Shown here in pieces: positions 33,923 through 46,235 of a stretch of 64,000 bases of DNA. Below the pieces are notes generated by a model. It searched no databases, was not told where the DNA came from, and was given only the letters and a program-made list of their open reading frames with translations. The stretch lies in assembly GCA_028671895.1 (NCBI GenBank), contig CM053804.1, positions 1,989,001-2,053,000 on the forward strand, in the 5' to 3' direction. Each line of letters opens with the position of its first letter. Positions within the stretch are counted from its first letter, which is position 1. This DNA is from Oenanthe sinensis. Its lineage: Eukaryota; Streptophyta; Magnoliopsida; Apiales; Apiaceae. The position numbers were made by a program, and so were the translations under genes.

Positions 33923-36900
33923 TGAAAAATATAACATACCTAATTCACTTACTAGCCTGTTGAATGTCTTTTTATCCAATGATTTGGTGAAAATATCTGC
34001 AAGTTGTTTCTCTGTGGGCACATAGATCAGCTTTATTGTGCCTTCCTCCACATGCTCTCTAATAAAGTGATGTCTGATGTCAATGTTCTTAGTTTTGGAG
34101 TAATGAAAATGATTCTCAAAAAATGTTATGGCACTAGTGTTGTCACAAAATATAGGGATTCCTTGCAGAGTCAACCCATAGTCTAATAGCTGATTCCACA
34201 TCCAAAGTAATTGAGCACAACAATTACCAGCTGCAATGTATTCAGCCTCTGCAGTTGAATTTGATACCGAATGCTGCTTCGTACTGAACCATGAGACCAA
34301 TCTTTCTCCCAAAAATTGACAGCTACCTGTTGTACTCTTTCTGTCTATTCTGCACCCTGCATAGTCTGAGTCTGAATACCCAACTAAGTCAAAACCAGAA
34401 TCTTTAGGATACCAAAGGCCTAAATTTTGAGTGCCTTTTATGTATCTAAAAATTCTTTTTACAGCCATTAAGTGAGACTCTTTTGGATCAAACTGGAACC
34501 TTGCACACAACCCTATTGCAAACATGATGTCAGGCCTGCTAGCCGTTAGGTAAAGAAGAGAGTCAATCATTCCTCTATACATGTTGTTGTCTGCCTTCTT
34601 TCCTTTTGGATCATTGTCAAGTTGAGTTGCTGTTGAGATTAGAATTTTTGCAGAAGATGAGTCAGTCTTCCATATCAAATATTTTCAAGAGATCTTTGAC
34701 ATATTTAATTTGGCAAATAAATATACCATCTTCTTTTTGATAGACTTGAAGTCCAAAAAAGAATATCAATTCACCCATCATACTCATCTCATATATGTTC
34801 TGCATCAACTCAGAGAATTTCTTGCATAAATCTTCATTTGTTGAACCAAAGATGATGTCATCAACATATACTTGAACTAGAATGATATCATTTCCATGCT
34901 TCTTATAGTAAAGTATTTTATCCATAACCCCTCTTGTAAAGTTGTTATCAAGAAAAAACTTGAAAAGAGTATCATACCAAGCCCTTGGTGCTTGCTTTAA
35001 GCCATACAATGCCTTTAGTAGTCTGTACACAAAGTTCTTCATTTTTGGATCTTCAAAGCGTGGGGGATATTCAACATACACTTCTTCTTCTAGTTCTCCA
35101 TTAAGAAAAGCACTATTTACATCTATTTGAAAAACTTTGAAGTTGTTGAATGCAGCAAAAGCCAAAAAGATTCTTATTGCCTCAAGTCTGGCAACATGAG
35201 AAAATATTTCTTCATAGTCAATCCCTTTCTGTTGACAGTAACTTTTTGCCACCAGCCTTGCTTTTTTTTTCTTGTGACAGTACCACAGTCATCCATCTTG
35301 TTCATATAAACCCATTTGGTGCCTATTATGGACTTGTTCTTTAGTCTAGGCATCAATTCTCAAACACAGCTTCCTTTAAATTGATTAAGCTCTTCTTGCA
35401 TGGCATTAATCCAATCAGGATCAGCCAATGCTTTTTCTAGAGTTTTGGGTTCAGTTTGAGAAAGGAAACAAGAGTACATGCATTCATTGGTAACATTTCT
35501 TCTTGTTTTGACTCATGTTACTATAATCATTAGTGTGATCTCTGTTCCATTTTGTTTCTCTTAGAGAATCACTGGAGTCTTCAAAACCTTGTGATTGCCA
35601 TCATCTTTTGCTCTTGCACTATTGACAATGTCAATTTTTTGAAGTCCACTGTTCATGGGAACATTCCTAGAATAATTAGTTATTTGAGCAGGTCCTTCAT
35701 TGTCTTCAGACTGGATAGGAACAATTGTTGGACCAGGAATTATGTGATCAATTCTTGGTGAATCTTCATCAATCTCTTCTAGATAGCCTTGATTTTTAAA
35801 GGCCAAAGGTTCTGTTTCTTGACTTCCTTCAACTCTAGGAAATTTTGTTTCATCAAAGGTGACATTTACACTCTCCTCCATAGTCTTGTGATCAATGATG
35901 TAGACTCTGTATGTAGTCCTGTCAATGCCATACCCCATAAAGATTCCTTCAAGTGCTTTAGTGTCAAATTTTCCTTTGATCTCAGTTGAATCTTTCATGT
36001 AGTAGCACTTGATTCCAAAGACATGAAAGCAATTGATAGTAGGTTTCCTTCCTGTGAGCCTTTCATAGGGTGTTTTTCCATAGGCCTTGTTGACTACAGT
36101 CCTGTTTTGAGTATAACATGCTGTATTGATTGCTTCACCCCAGAAGTAGCTAGGAAGTTTTGCTTCACTCAACATTATTCTTACAGCCTCAATGCGAGTT
36201 CTGTTATTTCTTTCCATAACACCATTTTGTTGAGGTGTCCTTGATGCAGAGAATTGTTGAGTAATTCCATTGTCTTTGCAGAAGTCATTCATGATACTAT
36301 TTTTGAACTCAGTACCATTATCATTTCTCAAGGTCTGCACTTTGTACTTGGGATTCTTGTCAAAAACCCTTACCAAATCAATAATCTCTTGAGCAGCTTC
36401 ATCCTTGGATGCTAGAAATCTCACCCATGTGTATCTTGAGAAATCACCAACCATCACTAAAACATATCTTTTTCTTGCCAGTGATTGCACATTCACAGGA
36501 CCCAATAAGTCCATGTGAATTAGTTGAAATGCTTCATTGATTGAACCACTAAGAGTGCTTTTGTGTGTAGCTCTCCTTAACTTTCCTTTCTTACAATCCT
36601 CACACAATCCTTTTTGACAGAATTCAATTTGAGGAATCCTTTTCACTAATTCTCTCTTCATTATATAATTTATTGCTTTAAAGTTCAAATGGGAAAGCTT
36701 CTTGTGCCACAGCCAACTTTCAAACGGGAAAGCCTTACTGTAAAAACAGTAGACTTTGTCTTTTCTTACTAAATCCAAGTCAGCTATGAAGAGGCTTCCT
36801 TTTCTAACTCCTTGAAGAGCTTCGTCTCCTATCCTTTTGTTGACAATGGAGCATTTGTCTTGATCAAAACTAACTTGGAATCCTCTTTCATAAAATTGAG

Positions 36901-37048
36901 TTGCACTCAATAGATTGTGCTTCAATCCATTTACTAGAGCAATTTTCTCTATCTTCAAGTTTCCAACTTCCAGTATGTCATATCCCATTGTGAAACCAAT
37001 GTTATTGTCACCAAAGGTTACATAAGGGCCATCCATTTCCTTGAAATG
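33917..37048 (-). pseudogene. Ty1/copia pol remnant: integrase, reverse transcriptase, RNase H
   Basis: Read right to left. 37048-35561 starts FKEMDGPYVTFGDNN, just after where a protease would end. It has the integrase zinc finger (H-x4-H then CEDCKKGK), then D (MDLLGPV), D (RNDNGTEF) and E (PQQNGVMERN). 35356-35174 carries KNKSIIGTKWVYMNK and then loses frame in an A-run at about 35254-35262. 35252-34662 is reverse transcriptase with VFQIDVNSAFLNG, LYGLKQAPRAWY and the active site YVDDIIFGS. Frame is lost again near 34670. 34678-33917 is the end of RT and RNase H with SRPDIMFAIGLCARF, YSDSDYAG, AEAEYIAA, DNTSAI, IDIRHHFIREHV and LADIFTK. Gene order (integrase before RT) shows Ty1/copia; the gag type suggests the SIRE/Maximus-like branch. 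At least two frameshifts and loss of the protease make it inactive. Confidence 0.9.
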
Positions 37049-38316
37049 TGTTAGGAATTAAGAGTCCCAGAAGTTTACATGGGGGGTGAATGTATACTTC
37101 AAACTTTTTGAACTGTGATTAACTGTTAGTTGTTTGAATGAGAGTCTTTTAAAACAAGCTTGGTGTTTGCAAGAACATAAAACAATAAGTAAAGTAAACA
37201 CCGGATGTAACTTTCAATCTAATTGTATTAGAATGAACTTTGCTATAATCTGAAATTCAAATGGAATTTCAGCTCCTTGTTCTAAGATGAATACAATGTA
37301 TGAATACACTTGATACAAAATTCTTCTACCCTGTCTAATGAGGCTGTGCATAAAATATATAGACAACATGTCCTATGTCACATGCTCACATAAGACAGTT
37401 TAACTAAAACTAGAAATAGAAAAGAAATACTTTACATTTGACTACTATCTATTTCTAGTTAACATTTGTTTTAACAGTCTGCTATGTTCAGCTTTATATC
37501 TTCTGTCATTTGTGTTGCTTATCTTCCCAACTTCATTGTAGTCTTGTCTCTATCTTCACAGGCCTGACTTATCCTGCAAAGACATAGCTGTAAATTATCT
37601 GTCTTATTCTTCTGCAATTCTCCTTGAAAATAGCTATTTGGAATAGTCGAGTACTTTGTTAAAATTGCTTTGAGAAGTCATTATGATTGACTTTTCGATT
37701 AGGTACAAGCTGTGACTTCTCGATTAGTCCTTGAATGGCTTACTTCTCAAATGTTTAGACTTCTCGATCGCATACTATATTTGATGACTTCTCGATTAGA
37801 CTAGACTTCTCGAATGATCACTTGAAATTGAGACTTCTCGATTGGTTCAACTTTATCATTTCTCGAATGTTTCTTTGACTGACTTCTCAAATTATTTTAC
37901 TGGACCTCTCGAATGTGTATTTTTTCACACTACTCGATTAACTTCTCGAATGGTTCAGCTATATCACTTCTCGATCGAATACTGAGCCAATTGAGCACTT
38001 TGAGACTTCTCGACCAGTTGCACTTTTGACTTCTCGAATGTTATGACTTCTCGAATGATCTGTTTGCCTTAGAAGAATTTTCAAGCTGCATTCCTTATTC
38101 TTCAAGTAGCCTTCTTTGTCTAGTTGTATGATTCAACATGAATCTTCTAACAGACTTTATTCTTTGGCTTTGGATTACATCATGGAATTACAATTTGATC
38201 ACATTTCTAACTGCAACATTATATTGAATTATCTAAGTCACTAACATATTACAGAAGTATACAAATGTTACAGCAAAATAGACAATTACATAGAGTATGC
38301 TTGATTTGATCCAACA
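37049..38316 (-). repeat. Nested LTR (probable solo LTR) between gag and integrase
   Basis: Interrupts the copia element exactly where gag and protease should join. On the plus strand it begins TGTTAGGAATTAAGAG and ends GATCCAACA (38316) or, less likely, CTTCTAACA (38152). About 35 bases in is GGGGGGTGAATG, a box shared with the LTRs at 40003 and 53555. No clean 5-base target duplication is seen (AAATG against GTATG). The middle holds an array of CTTCTCGA-type motifs at 37689-38057. Protease and part of gag are missing, so insertion came with a deletion or recombination. Confidence 0.6.
37689..38057. promoter_or_regulatory. Array of 16 CTTCTCGAWT motifs, heat-shock-element-like
   Basis: Sixteen copies of GACTTCTCGAWTG-like sequence, nearly all in one orientation, spaced about 13-40 bases apart. 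Five contain TTCTCGAA, a perfect match to the nTTCnnGAAn heat-shock element dimer (about 37806, 37859, 37942, 38030, 38047). The others mostly have TTCTCGAT, losing one half-site base. The array sits in the U3 part of the nested LTR. Confidence 0.6.
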
Positions 38317-39951
38317 GTATGATTTTAACAGGGAATAAGAATTTTTGTAAGCCTTGATTTTTAGTTTATTCTTAGAAATCTGTTTCCTGAGAAATTCCTC
38401 AATCTGGGAAGCACAAACAACCTTATTTTTAAGAATCTCATTTTCTTGTTGTAAGGACTCAAAAGCATTCTGTTTAAGTTCTAGTTCATGATTCTTAATT
38501 TTCAATGACTCATTAGCGCTAGACAGTTTGACAATCTCCTCATTAGCAGCTAACATGTTTGTATGAATATTGAAAATTTCAGAGCTTAAACTCTTAACAG
38601 TTTTCTTATACTGAGATGTAGTCATATCAAAAGTAGTAAGAATGGGTACCTGACTTGATAAAGTGGATGAACCCTCTCCAGAGTTTTCCATGAGAGCAAG
38701 ATTTCCATATTCTTCCTCCTCTTCATCATCAGAATCTTCCCAATACTTTCCTTCAGCCACAAAAGCTATTCCTTGTTGCTTTTTTAGCAAGGCATCATAT
38801 TTTGCTTTGAGTTCCTCATAATCATTGTCATTTCTTCTCACTTGTTTTGGCTTTTTGCATTCTGTCCTAAAATGCCCCATTTCACTGCAGTTATAGCACC
38901 TTATCTTGGATCTATCAACCATACCTGTTTTATATCCACCTTTGCCACTTCCTCCAGGTTTTGAAATATTTGACTTGTTGAACCTGGAGCTTTGTCCTCT
39001 GGGTTTAAAGGCTTTTCTCTTCTTGAATATTAGATTGGAGAACTTTCTTGCCATGTAGACCATTGTTTTATTTTCCATGTTTTCCAGTTCCTCCAAAGTG
39101 TAGAACTCATCTTCTTCACCATCCTTAAGTTCAAGAGTTACACCTTCATCTTCATCTGTGACCTCTTCAATCTTGATGTGTTGTTGATGTTGAGACTCTT
39201 GGAGCTGCAACATCTTTGGATCTTGAGTTACTAGAGCATTTGAAGTATTTGACATCTTCCCTCTTTGACTAGACTGAATGGCTCTCTTTTGTAGCAACTC
39301 TAGCTCATAGGTTTTAAGTATGCCGTATAAAGTTTCAAGAGAAACTTTTGATAAATCCATTCCTTCTCTTATGGCAGTAACCTTGTGCTCTAGATGGCCA
39401 GGAAGTGTCAACAAGAATTTCATGTTTACCTCCTTTTTGTCATAAAACTTTCCATGCGCATGTAGATCATTTATCAACCTGTTGAATCTCTCAAACATTT
39501 CAGTCAACCCTTCACTTGGTTTGGCCATGAAAGCTTCATACATATACACCAGAATCTGTCTTTGATTATCATTCACTTATGTTCCTTCACAGAGTATCTC
39601 AATGGTTTCCTATATTTGGTTCGCACTGGTGTAGTTGACAATGTTGTTGTACATGACATTGTCAAGTGCCTCAATGATGATAAATTGTAAGCAATCATCC
39701 AGAGATACTTTTTCTATTTCAGTGTCAGTGTACTCTGAAACCTTTTTAGGAACCAAGTAGGCTGGTATTGTTTCACCATCTACTGTGGTTTCAGGTACAT
39801 AAGTTTGAGGTATGAAGGGACCATTTTCCAGGATTCCAGGGTAAAGTGGATTGGCTGTTTTTATGAACAACATCATTTTTCATTTCCAAAGGTTGTAGTG
39901 TTCTTCATCAAAGGTGGGTATTTTTATGCTGCTTACTTTCTGAGCACTCAT
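38317..39951 (-). pseudogene. Copia gag remnant with CCHC zinc knuckle
   Basis: One reading frame from ATG 39951 broken by three in-frame stops: at about 39888 (in NLWK-stop-KMMLFIK), at 39610-39612 (ANQI-stop-ETIEILCEG, where W is usual) and at about 39577-39579. The rest reads as a UBN2-type capsid with YEAFMAKPSEGLTEMFERFN, LLTLPGHLEHKVTAIREG and LETLYGILKTYELE, then the zinc knuckle CYNCSEMGHFRTECKK and a coiled-coil tail rich in E, K and L. It ends at the nested LTR border. The long gag with an extended coiled-coil tail is like SIRE/Maximus-type copia elements. Confidence 0.85.
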
Positions 39952-39984
39952 GTTTAGATCTTTTCAAGTTATATATATCTAACC

Positions 39985-40000
39985 TGCTGCTTTGATACCA
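39985..40000 (-). other. Primer binding site (tRNA-Met type)
   Basis: Minus strand TGGTATCAAAGCAGC, two bases after the LTR end CTAACA. It matches the usual plant copia PBS TGGTATCAGAGC except for one base, and fixes the minus-strand orientation of the element. Confidence 0.85.
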
Positions 40001-40002
40001 GT

Positions 40003-41225
40003 TGTTAGACAGTATGAGTATTGCAGAAGGGGAGGGGGGGTTGAATGCAACTCGACAATTTATCACTTATCTTGCTAACAAAAAAATAAGAAGTAATAAC
40101 ATCAAGTACCAAATGCAAAAAATAGTAAATAAATGAAGAATTTTTTTTTACTTCAAAAATTAATTTTATTAATTTTTGTTTTCTACAACTGACTGGAAAA
40201 ATGTTTCCAGCTTCAATAGATATAATAACAAAGAACTTGTTAATGTTTCTATGCTTGAGAAAAGTTAAGCTCGGTTGTCTATCTCTTTCTACACACCCAG
40301 TGAAAGTGTTTGTGAGATATGTGTATTTATACTAAAACACATATCTCACTTACAAGTGTATTTTCCCTTGTTCCTAGGACAATCCTTGAAATATAAACTT
40401 CACTTTTTCTATTCAAATTTGTCTTCATTCCATTTGTAGATAAGTCTATTATGAGATGTACTGACATCCTTCACTCCTTGAGCATGCTTTATCTTTTTGC
40501 TTGCTTTTTCCCAAGTTGCAGTAGTAGGCTTGACAAACTAGATAGAATTGTCAAGATCGATCTTTGAATTTTAACTACCTAGTCTGCTACTTGAAACAGA
40601 CTGTCAGCTTCACCAAAAGGTTACTGTCAACTTTTAGCTTATCTTTGGTGACAATATCTTTGACTCCGCATACTTTACTGTCAAGCTTGATAGTCTTCTA
40701 AAACATGTTGTTGTCCAAAGTTACTGTCAACTAACCTCGCCAATGTTGTTGTCAACTATCCCCGCCAAAGTTGTTGTCAGTAAAACTTGTTGTCTTCAAT
40801 TCTGCAATCCCCGTCAAGTTTAATGTCAAGGGAATAGTTGCTATCAGTAATACTTGTTGTGTTTGATTCTTCATTCTCCGCCAAGTTTACTATCAAGGAA
40901 ATAGTTGCTGTTGTCTGTTCCAAATGTGCTGTCACTTAAATATGTTGTCGTAGGCTTCAGTTTGCAGAATGTTACTGTCAATGATTTGATCCATGTTGTG
41001 TATGAACACTTTGTGAACTTCTACTTCATAGATCATTTATTACATTTTTACAAGACAGTAACTATTGATACTTACTATCACCTACTTGGCTTTAATACTT
41101 ACTGTTACAAGTGACAACTAAACATACTGTCAATATACATATGACAGTATGTTTTACTTAGTTAATTTCTAATTAATCTAAATATCTTATAGTTGATTAC
41201 AATATTAACATCACAATCCCTAACA
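40003..41225 (-). repeat. Copia LTR (1,223 bases), flanked by PBS on one side and polypurine tract on the other
   Basis: Minus strand TGTTAGGGATTGTG ... ATACTGTCTAACA. The PBS and gag follow on the left. On the right, GGGGGAGATTG (41226-41236, minus strand) is a polypurine tract abutting the LTR start. An LTR with internal sequence on both sides indicates two elements sharing one LTR. GGGGGGTTGAATGCAA lies about 35 bases from the plus-strand left edge. About a dozen ACTGTCAA-like boxes lie between 40590 and 41150. Confidence 0.8.
40590..41150. repeat. Array of ACTGTCAA-like boxes in the copia LTR
   Basis: Recurring TTACTGTCAA, GTTGTTGTCAACT, TTTACTGTCAAGC and related strings, with CCCCGCCAA between several. 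Twelve or more copies occur with irregular spacing, in the U3 part of the LTR. Confidence 0.7.
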
Positions 41226-41760
41226 ATCTCCCCCAATTTATTTTTATGAAAAATAAAAACAAATTCAAAGTGAATTGCAGATGCTAACTCAACTAATAAA
41301 AAATGAAGTGTTTGTACATGAAAATATTCAAGAAAAATTACAAGTACAACTTATCTCAAACTAGGCTCCTCTAGACTGAACAAATCTTCAACTTCATCTA
41401 GAGCTCCATTTTCACTTCTTTTCAGCAGCCATTTTTCCATATAAACCTTCAAGATCTTTTAGTGCCTGTTTTTCTTCATTTGTCTTGGCATGCTCAGAAA
41501 CACAATCTAAGACTAATTTCACTATTTTGTAAAAAAGATCCTTTAAGTCTCTATAGGTGTAGTAGTTTTCAGATAATCCTTTAGAGATGCATAGATATTT
41601 CATCCCAAACATGTCCTTGACAAATTTGTCTTTTGTAGAAGAGAAAACCTGCTTCACTCTGAGTTTGTCAATGACTTCATCTTCTTCTTCTCTAGACTCA
41701 ATAATCTCCCAAACAATTTTGTCATGTGTAGTGGTTCTTTAAAAATAAGGCATGTGATGG
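41226..41760 (-). mobile_element. 3' internal fragment of a second copia element
   Basis: Begins next to the LTR with a polypurine tract. It carries an 81-residue minus-strand frame (41412-41657) rich in K, E and D with no recognised domain, placed where SIRE-like elements have a post-pol region. The sequence loses retroelement character by about 41760. Confidence 0.5.
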
Positions 41761-41817
41761 ATATCCTGGTATTTTAAGACATCATTAGAACATTATTAGA
41801 GCACCTATTTGCTTAAG

Positions 41818-42115
41818 AGCAAGTCCAACAGTGTCCTAGTTGATTACCTATAAATATTATAAAATAACGAGTTTTAATGATTTAGGTAACTATTAGGACA
41901 TGTGATCTCTAACAATAATCAACATATTCATTACTTATTATTATTGTAATAATAAATTTCAATCTAAAAAGGAGGAAAAGAAAGAGAGAGAGAGAAAAGA
42001 GGAAGGAAAATGGAGAGAAAAGATTATTTAATTAAAAAATGAAATAGGTAATGATTAGTGGTTACCAAATAATAGGTAATAAGATGCATGTTCTAGTATT
42101 TTAGGTAACCAATAG
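41818..42115. mobile_element. Possible MITE with GAGCAAGTCCAACAGTG end
   Basis: The left end GAGCAAGTCCAACAGTG recurs at 56717 in the CLC-c gene. Inner parts pair loosely: CTAGTTGATTACCTATAAA on the left, and, inverted, CTATTGGTTACCTAAAAT on the right. The right end touches an LTR-like sequence. Target duplication is not clear. Confidence 0.4.
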
Positions 42116-43560
42116 TGTGACGCCCTCCAAACCCGGGGTCTAGATTTGGGGTCACCAACCAATAATAACAACAATAAAATAATATAAACCAGAGGCGCAC
42201 TGACCCAATAATAAATCAGAGGCGCACTGACCCCACCAATAACTAAGGATCGCTAACAGGTTATAGTATGAAATTAAGCAGCCGATACTAAAAGTAAACC
42301 AAATCACTTTATTACAAACCAGAAACTAAATCCAAAACTCAAATCCATAAGTTTAGATAAGTTTTAAGTCTAAATTCATTTTATTACACATTCTATCTAC
42401 AGCAAAACTGTAAACAGCTAAATACCTGGGAAGCCCGAGAAGCGAGCCACCCTAACACCTGAGGCTCTCTATGCCGCTAGAGCTACCACTGTAACTCATA
42501 CTGGATATATGGCAGAATTTAATAAAAAACAAGAGTGAGCCAAAGAAATGCTCAGCAAGTATATGAACATTTGAAATTAAATCAAGATATGAGATCTGTA
42601 TAGAGAACGGAATATAACACAGTTTATTATGAAAACTGAACAGTAAATAAATCACAGTTTATCTCAAACTGAAACAATGCAGTATGTCATCAAAATGAAT
42701 CAACTGCTCAAAATCAATATATAATAGTCATGCTGGTAATATGGATTGGATACACAAATATATACACTATTGCCACCTGATCAGTTCAAAAGCAATAGGA
42801 CCTCTTTATAGCCTATCGGTACATTTCTATACCCATAGTTATAACAAGGATTCTCTATAATGGGTACCAAATAGGCAAGTAATGTTAGCCTATAGGAAGA
42901 TGAAATGGTTACCATATCCTCCTCAATAAATGCTGGACTATTATTTCAGAGCCTTTTACGCTAGAATTCCAATCCAATAGAGCAAACCCAAGTAAATAAG
43001 GTATGCTTAGTTTCAACTACAGACCATATCCTCGTTATTTATACAATAATTCGCTGGATATGATGAGTTTATTATAATCATCTTCCAATATACAGAGTAC
43101 GAATAACAAGTAACTCTGATGATACACAGAATAAAACATGAATCATAAATAGCTCTGAACAATAACTATTTATCATGATATAAATAAATGAAAACATAAA
43201 TAACAGTGTTTAAGATGATAAAGGAAGAAATACTTGCCTCGTACAGTAGCTGTCCTAAAGCTGGAATGGGACGACTACACTGATCGTCTAGTTACTATCT
43301 CGCTCGTATCTATAAATAAAATATTCTAATTTAGATTCTAGTGTCTACCCATGCGTTCTATCAATAACGAACATCAAATAATAATTATTAAATAAGTAGT
43401 ATCAATTAGAAAACAAATAAGCATGTAAGTCACATAACACATAACATACAATTTTTCTTATTTATTAAAAATCCTAACACAAATAAATGCATATAAAAAT
43501 AATTTAAAACAAAATAAATTATAATAAATTCATATTTAAATATTATCAAATACACATAAT
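42116..43560. repeat. LTR-like sequence of unknown family
   Basis: Starts TGTGACGCCCTCCAAACCCG and holds a short duplication AGAGGCGCACTGACCC (42192 and 42221). This opening is typical of some plant LTRs. The other boundary is not visible and no PBS or coding sequence adjoins. AT-rich sequence follows to about 44036. Confidence 0.35.
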
Positions 43561-44036
43561 TTTCCCGATCGTTACAAATAGGATACTAGGATACCGTTTC
43601 AATGCTATTTTTTATGATATTACCTATATTTTAGCTTAGAAAATCAAATAATTAAACTGTTGAATTTGCTCTAAAGTACCCAAAATTTTAATTTAAGACA
43701 ATATTTTATGACATTGTTGGATTTTCTCCAACATTTTGATTGTTGCCATTGTATTTTGAGTTCGATGTTCGTGATGGGGATTTTGGGATATTGTCTGAGA
43801 TTATTTTTTTAATATAAAAAAGTGTATCTAATGTAAATGAATGAGAAGATTTTAATATTTATAAAAATATCATTCAAAATTTATGTTAGAAACTAACATT
43901 ATAATTTTAGGAAATATCTGAAATTATTCTCTGAACTAGATTTCTCTTATATTTTTCAATTTATTTAATTTTGATTCTGAAATATACTACATATAACATT
44001 TCACGTATCACAAAGTGTATTTGAATAAATTGTATC

Positions 44037-44927
44037 TGTTGCACCCTAAAATAACTTGTAAATATTTTAATAGGCTTAGCTACGATTGGGTTTTAACAGA
44101 GGGATATATGTGTTTTTGGGCCAGTTTTAGGCCGAGGAGGGCGCATCCTGATTAGGTCGAGGAGGGCGCGTCCTGGTGCTGATTCAGGACGGTGATGCCT
44201 TCTCCAACAAATAGTTACAGGTATACAGGAAGGCCATCCATGGATTATTGTTGAAGGCCCTTCGGGAATTATTGTTGAAGGCCCTCCGGGGTTGATTATT
44301 AAAGACCATTGCTTCGTATTTTATGGATTGCCCTCGGCGGGGAGTTTTGGGATGTAGCTGACCTCAGTTTGGAAGATCTTTTTCCTGTGCTCTGGTGGGT
44401 TGTACTCCTCTGGGGGATTAGGACATGTCTTTCATTGGATCTAGTGCTGCCCTCCAATAGCTGTAGTGAGTTGGCTCGGCCTCATGGAATCCGAGTCCGA
44501 GTCGAATTCATGAAGTCTTCGGGCCTTATTCTCAGTTTTTGACTATACAAACAAGTCTTAATGAGGAGACCTCTTCTAACTAGGTTTCTATTTACGAATT
44601 AGGGTTGAATAAGAGGGCGGATAAGGATGACCTCTCTTATCGGGCTTCGGATTCAACAAGAACTACGTGAGATTGATCCTCTATTTTGCCTATAATTAAA
44701 TAGAGGTACGAAGGCACATTGTGGGGATTTGGAAAATCTAGAGCTAGCAACCGTTAGAGAGAAAACTTATTTTCTCTGACGAATAAAACAATAGTGATTC
44801 CAAAACCTTACAATCTCAACCCCCAATTACACACAAATCACCACATTCCGGTGATATTCAGCCTTGTTAAATCTTTCTCCGGTAAAGAATCTAAATCTTT
44901 GTTAATTACCGGATTTCTTCGTCAACA
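44037..44927. repeat. Probable solo LTR, 891 bases
   Basis: Begins TGTTGCACCC and ends TTCTTCGTCAACA. It contains tandem GGCCGAGGAGGGCGC / GGTCGAGGAGGGCGC and ATTATTGTTGAAGGCCC twice, and is clearly more GC-rich than its surroundings. The flanking five bases (GTATC and ATGTC) do not match exactly. No internal domain follows. Confidence 0.5.
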
Positions 44928-45518
44928 ATGTCTCTACTATTTTAAGTTTTAATCAATATATTGTTGCCCAAAATGTGGGGAGTATTCCTTCTCAGAACCC
45001 TTTATTTACAGGGGATGAAGCGGAGCGTTGGCCTAAACTGGTTTCAAATTCAATAATATTAACGAAGACGTGACAATCTTTGAGAACCATAAATATTTTG
45101 GCTATTTTGGTTATGTTTTTATTGTTCGAGATGATAATGGATCTTTTGTAAAAGCTAGCAGACATAGTGTCGTCTACATTGGCAATCAAAGAGGTGCTTA
45201 GTTGGGTGAAGACGCCAAGGCAGCAGGGTAGAAGTTGAATCATATAATCTGGTGTCAAGCCAAGCACTTCGCAGTCCTTTTTCAACATACTATCTGTTTT
45301 TAAGTTACTGATTGTGGAGTGCAAAATATTGGTTGTGTCTTTAATGTTCTTTTACTTGCTCCCGACTTTTAAAAAATGAGGAAAGTAAACAAAGCAGTTT
45401 CACTTTCACTTTCACTCATATTTATGCTCTCGAATTTTTAATAAGGAAGAAAATAAGTGCAAGTAAATGTAAATTATGCATATTTTCACTCCAAAATTAG
45501 AATGAAAGTATTTATTTA
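44928..45518. other. Spacer between LTR-like sequence and hAT element
   Basis: A minus-strand open frame at 44992-45324 (110 residues) has no recognised domain. The right part includes TTTCACTTTCACTTTCACT repeats next to the hAT insertion. No gene is supported. Confidence 0.5.
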
Positions 45519-45802
45519 CTTTTCACTAGGGCTGCAAACGAACAGAGTCGAACCGAGTTTTGCCCGAGCCGAGCCGAGTTTGACTTTTTTTTAAACGAAC
45601 CGAACCGAGCCGAGTTTGACTTTTTTTTAAAATGAACCGAGTCGAGCCGAGTTTCCTAATAAACGAGTCGAACACGAGTTTTTCGCGAACAAATCGAGTC
45701 GGGTCCGAGTCGAGTCGAATTCGAACCGAGTCCGAGCCGAATCGAGTTGTTCGCTAACAAAACAAATATTTTTTACTCAATTAAGTCCAATTAATAAAAA
45801 TA

Positions 45803-46235
45803 ATTTTTACGGATTGTTGTTTCTATTTTTTAAGAAATATTTCTCGACGATTCAACCGTACGGATGTCAAGATATACTTAATATAATGATATTCCCCAAT
45901 TTAAAAAAAATAAAAAATTAATTTGGTTGAAGATTCTAGTATATCATTACTATATTGACTACTTGACTAGTACTCGTAACTAGTGTTTTGTCACGAATTG
46001 TTGTTTCTATTTTTCTAAAAATATTTCTCGACAATCCAACCATATGAATGTCAAGATATATATAATATAATGATATCCCCAAATTTTGAAAAAATAAAAA
46101 ATTAATTTGGTTGGAGATCTTAGTATATCACTACTATATTGACTAGTACTCGTAACTAGTGCATTGTCACGAATTGTTGTTTCTATTCTTTTAAAATATT
46201 TCTCGTAACTAGTGCATTATCACTACTATAAAATT
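45803..46235. repeat. Tandem repeat inside the hAT element, about 2 copies
   Basis: Units begin near 45810, 45994 and 46168 with GATTGTTGTTTCTAT/GAATTGTTGTTTCTAT, then ATATTTCTCGACRAT, TCAACC, TGTCAAGATATA, ATTAATTTGGTTG and CTCGTAACTAGTG. The third copy is truncated. Confidence 0.8.

Noticed and set aside
37689..38057. CRISPR-like array
   Set aside because: Short direct repeats with irregular spacers in a plant LTR; units are too short and spacing too uneven, and the genome is eukaryotic.
44992..45324. 110-residue minus-strand open frame
   Set aside because: No domain recognised; lies between repeats. Left unannotated as a gene.
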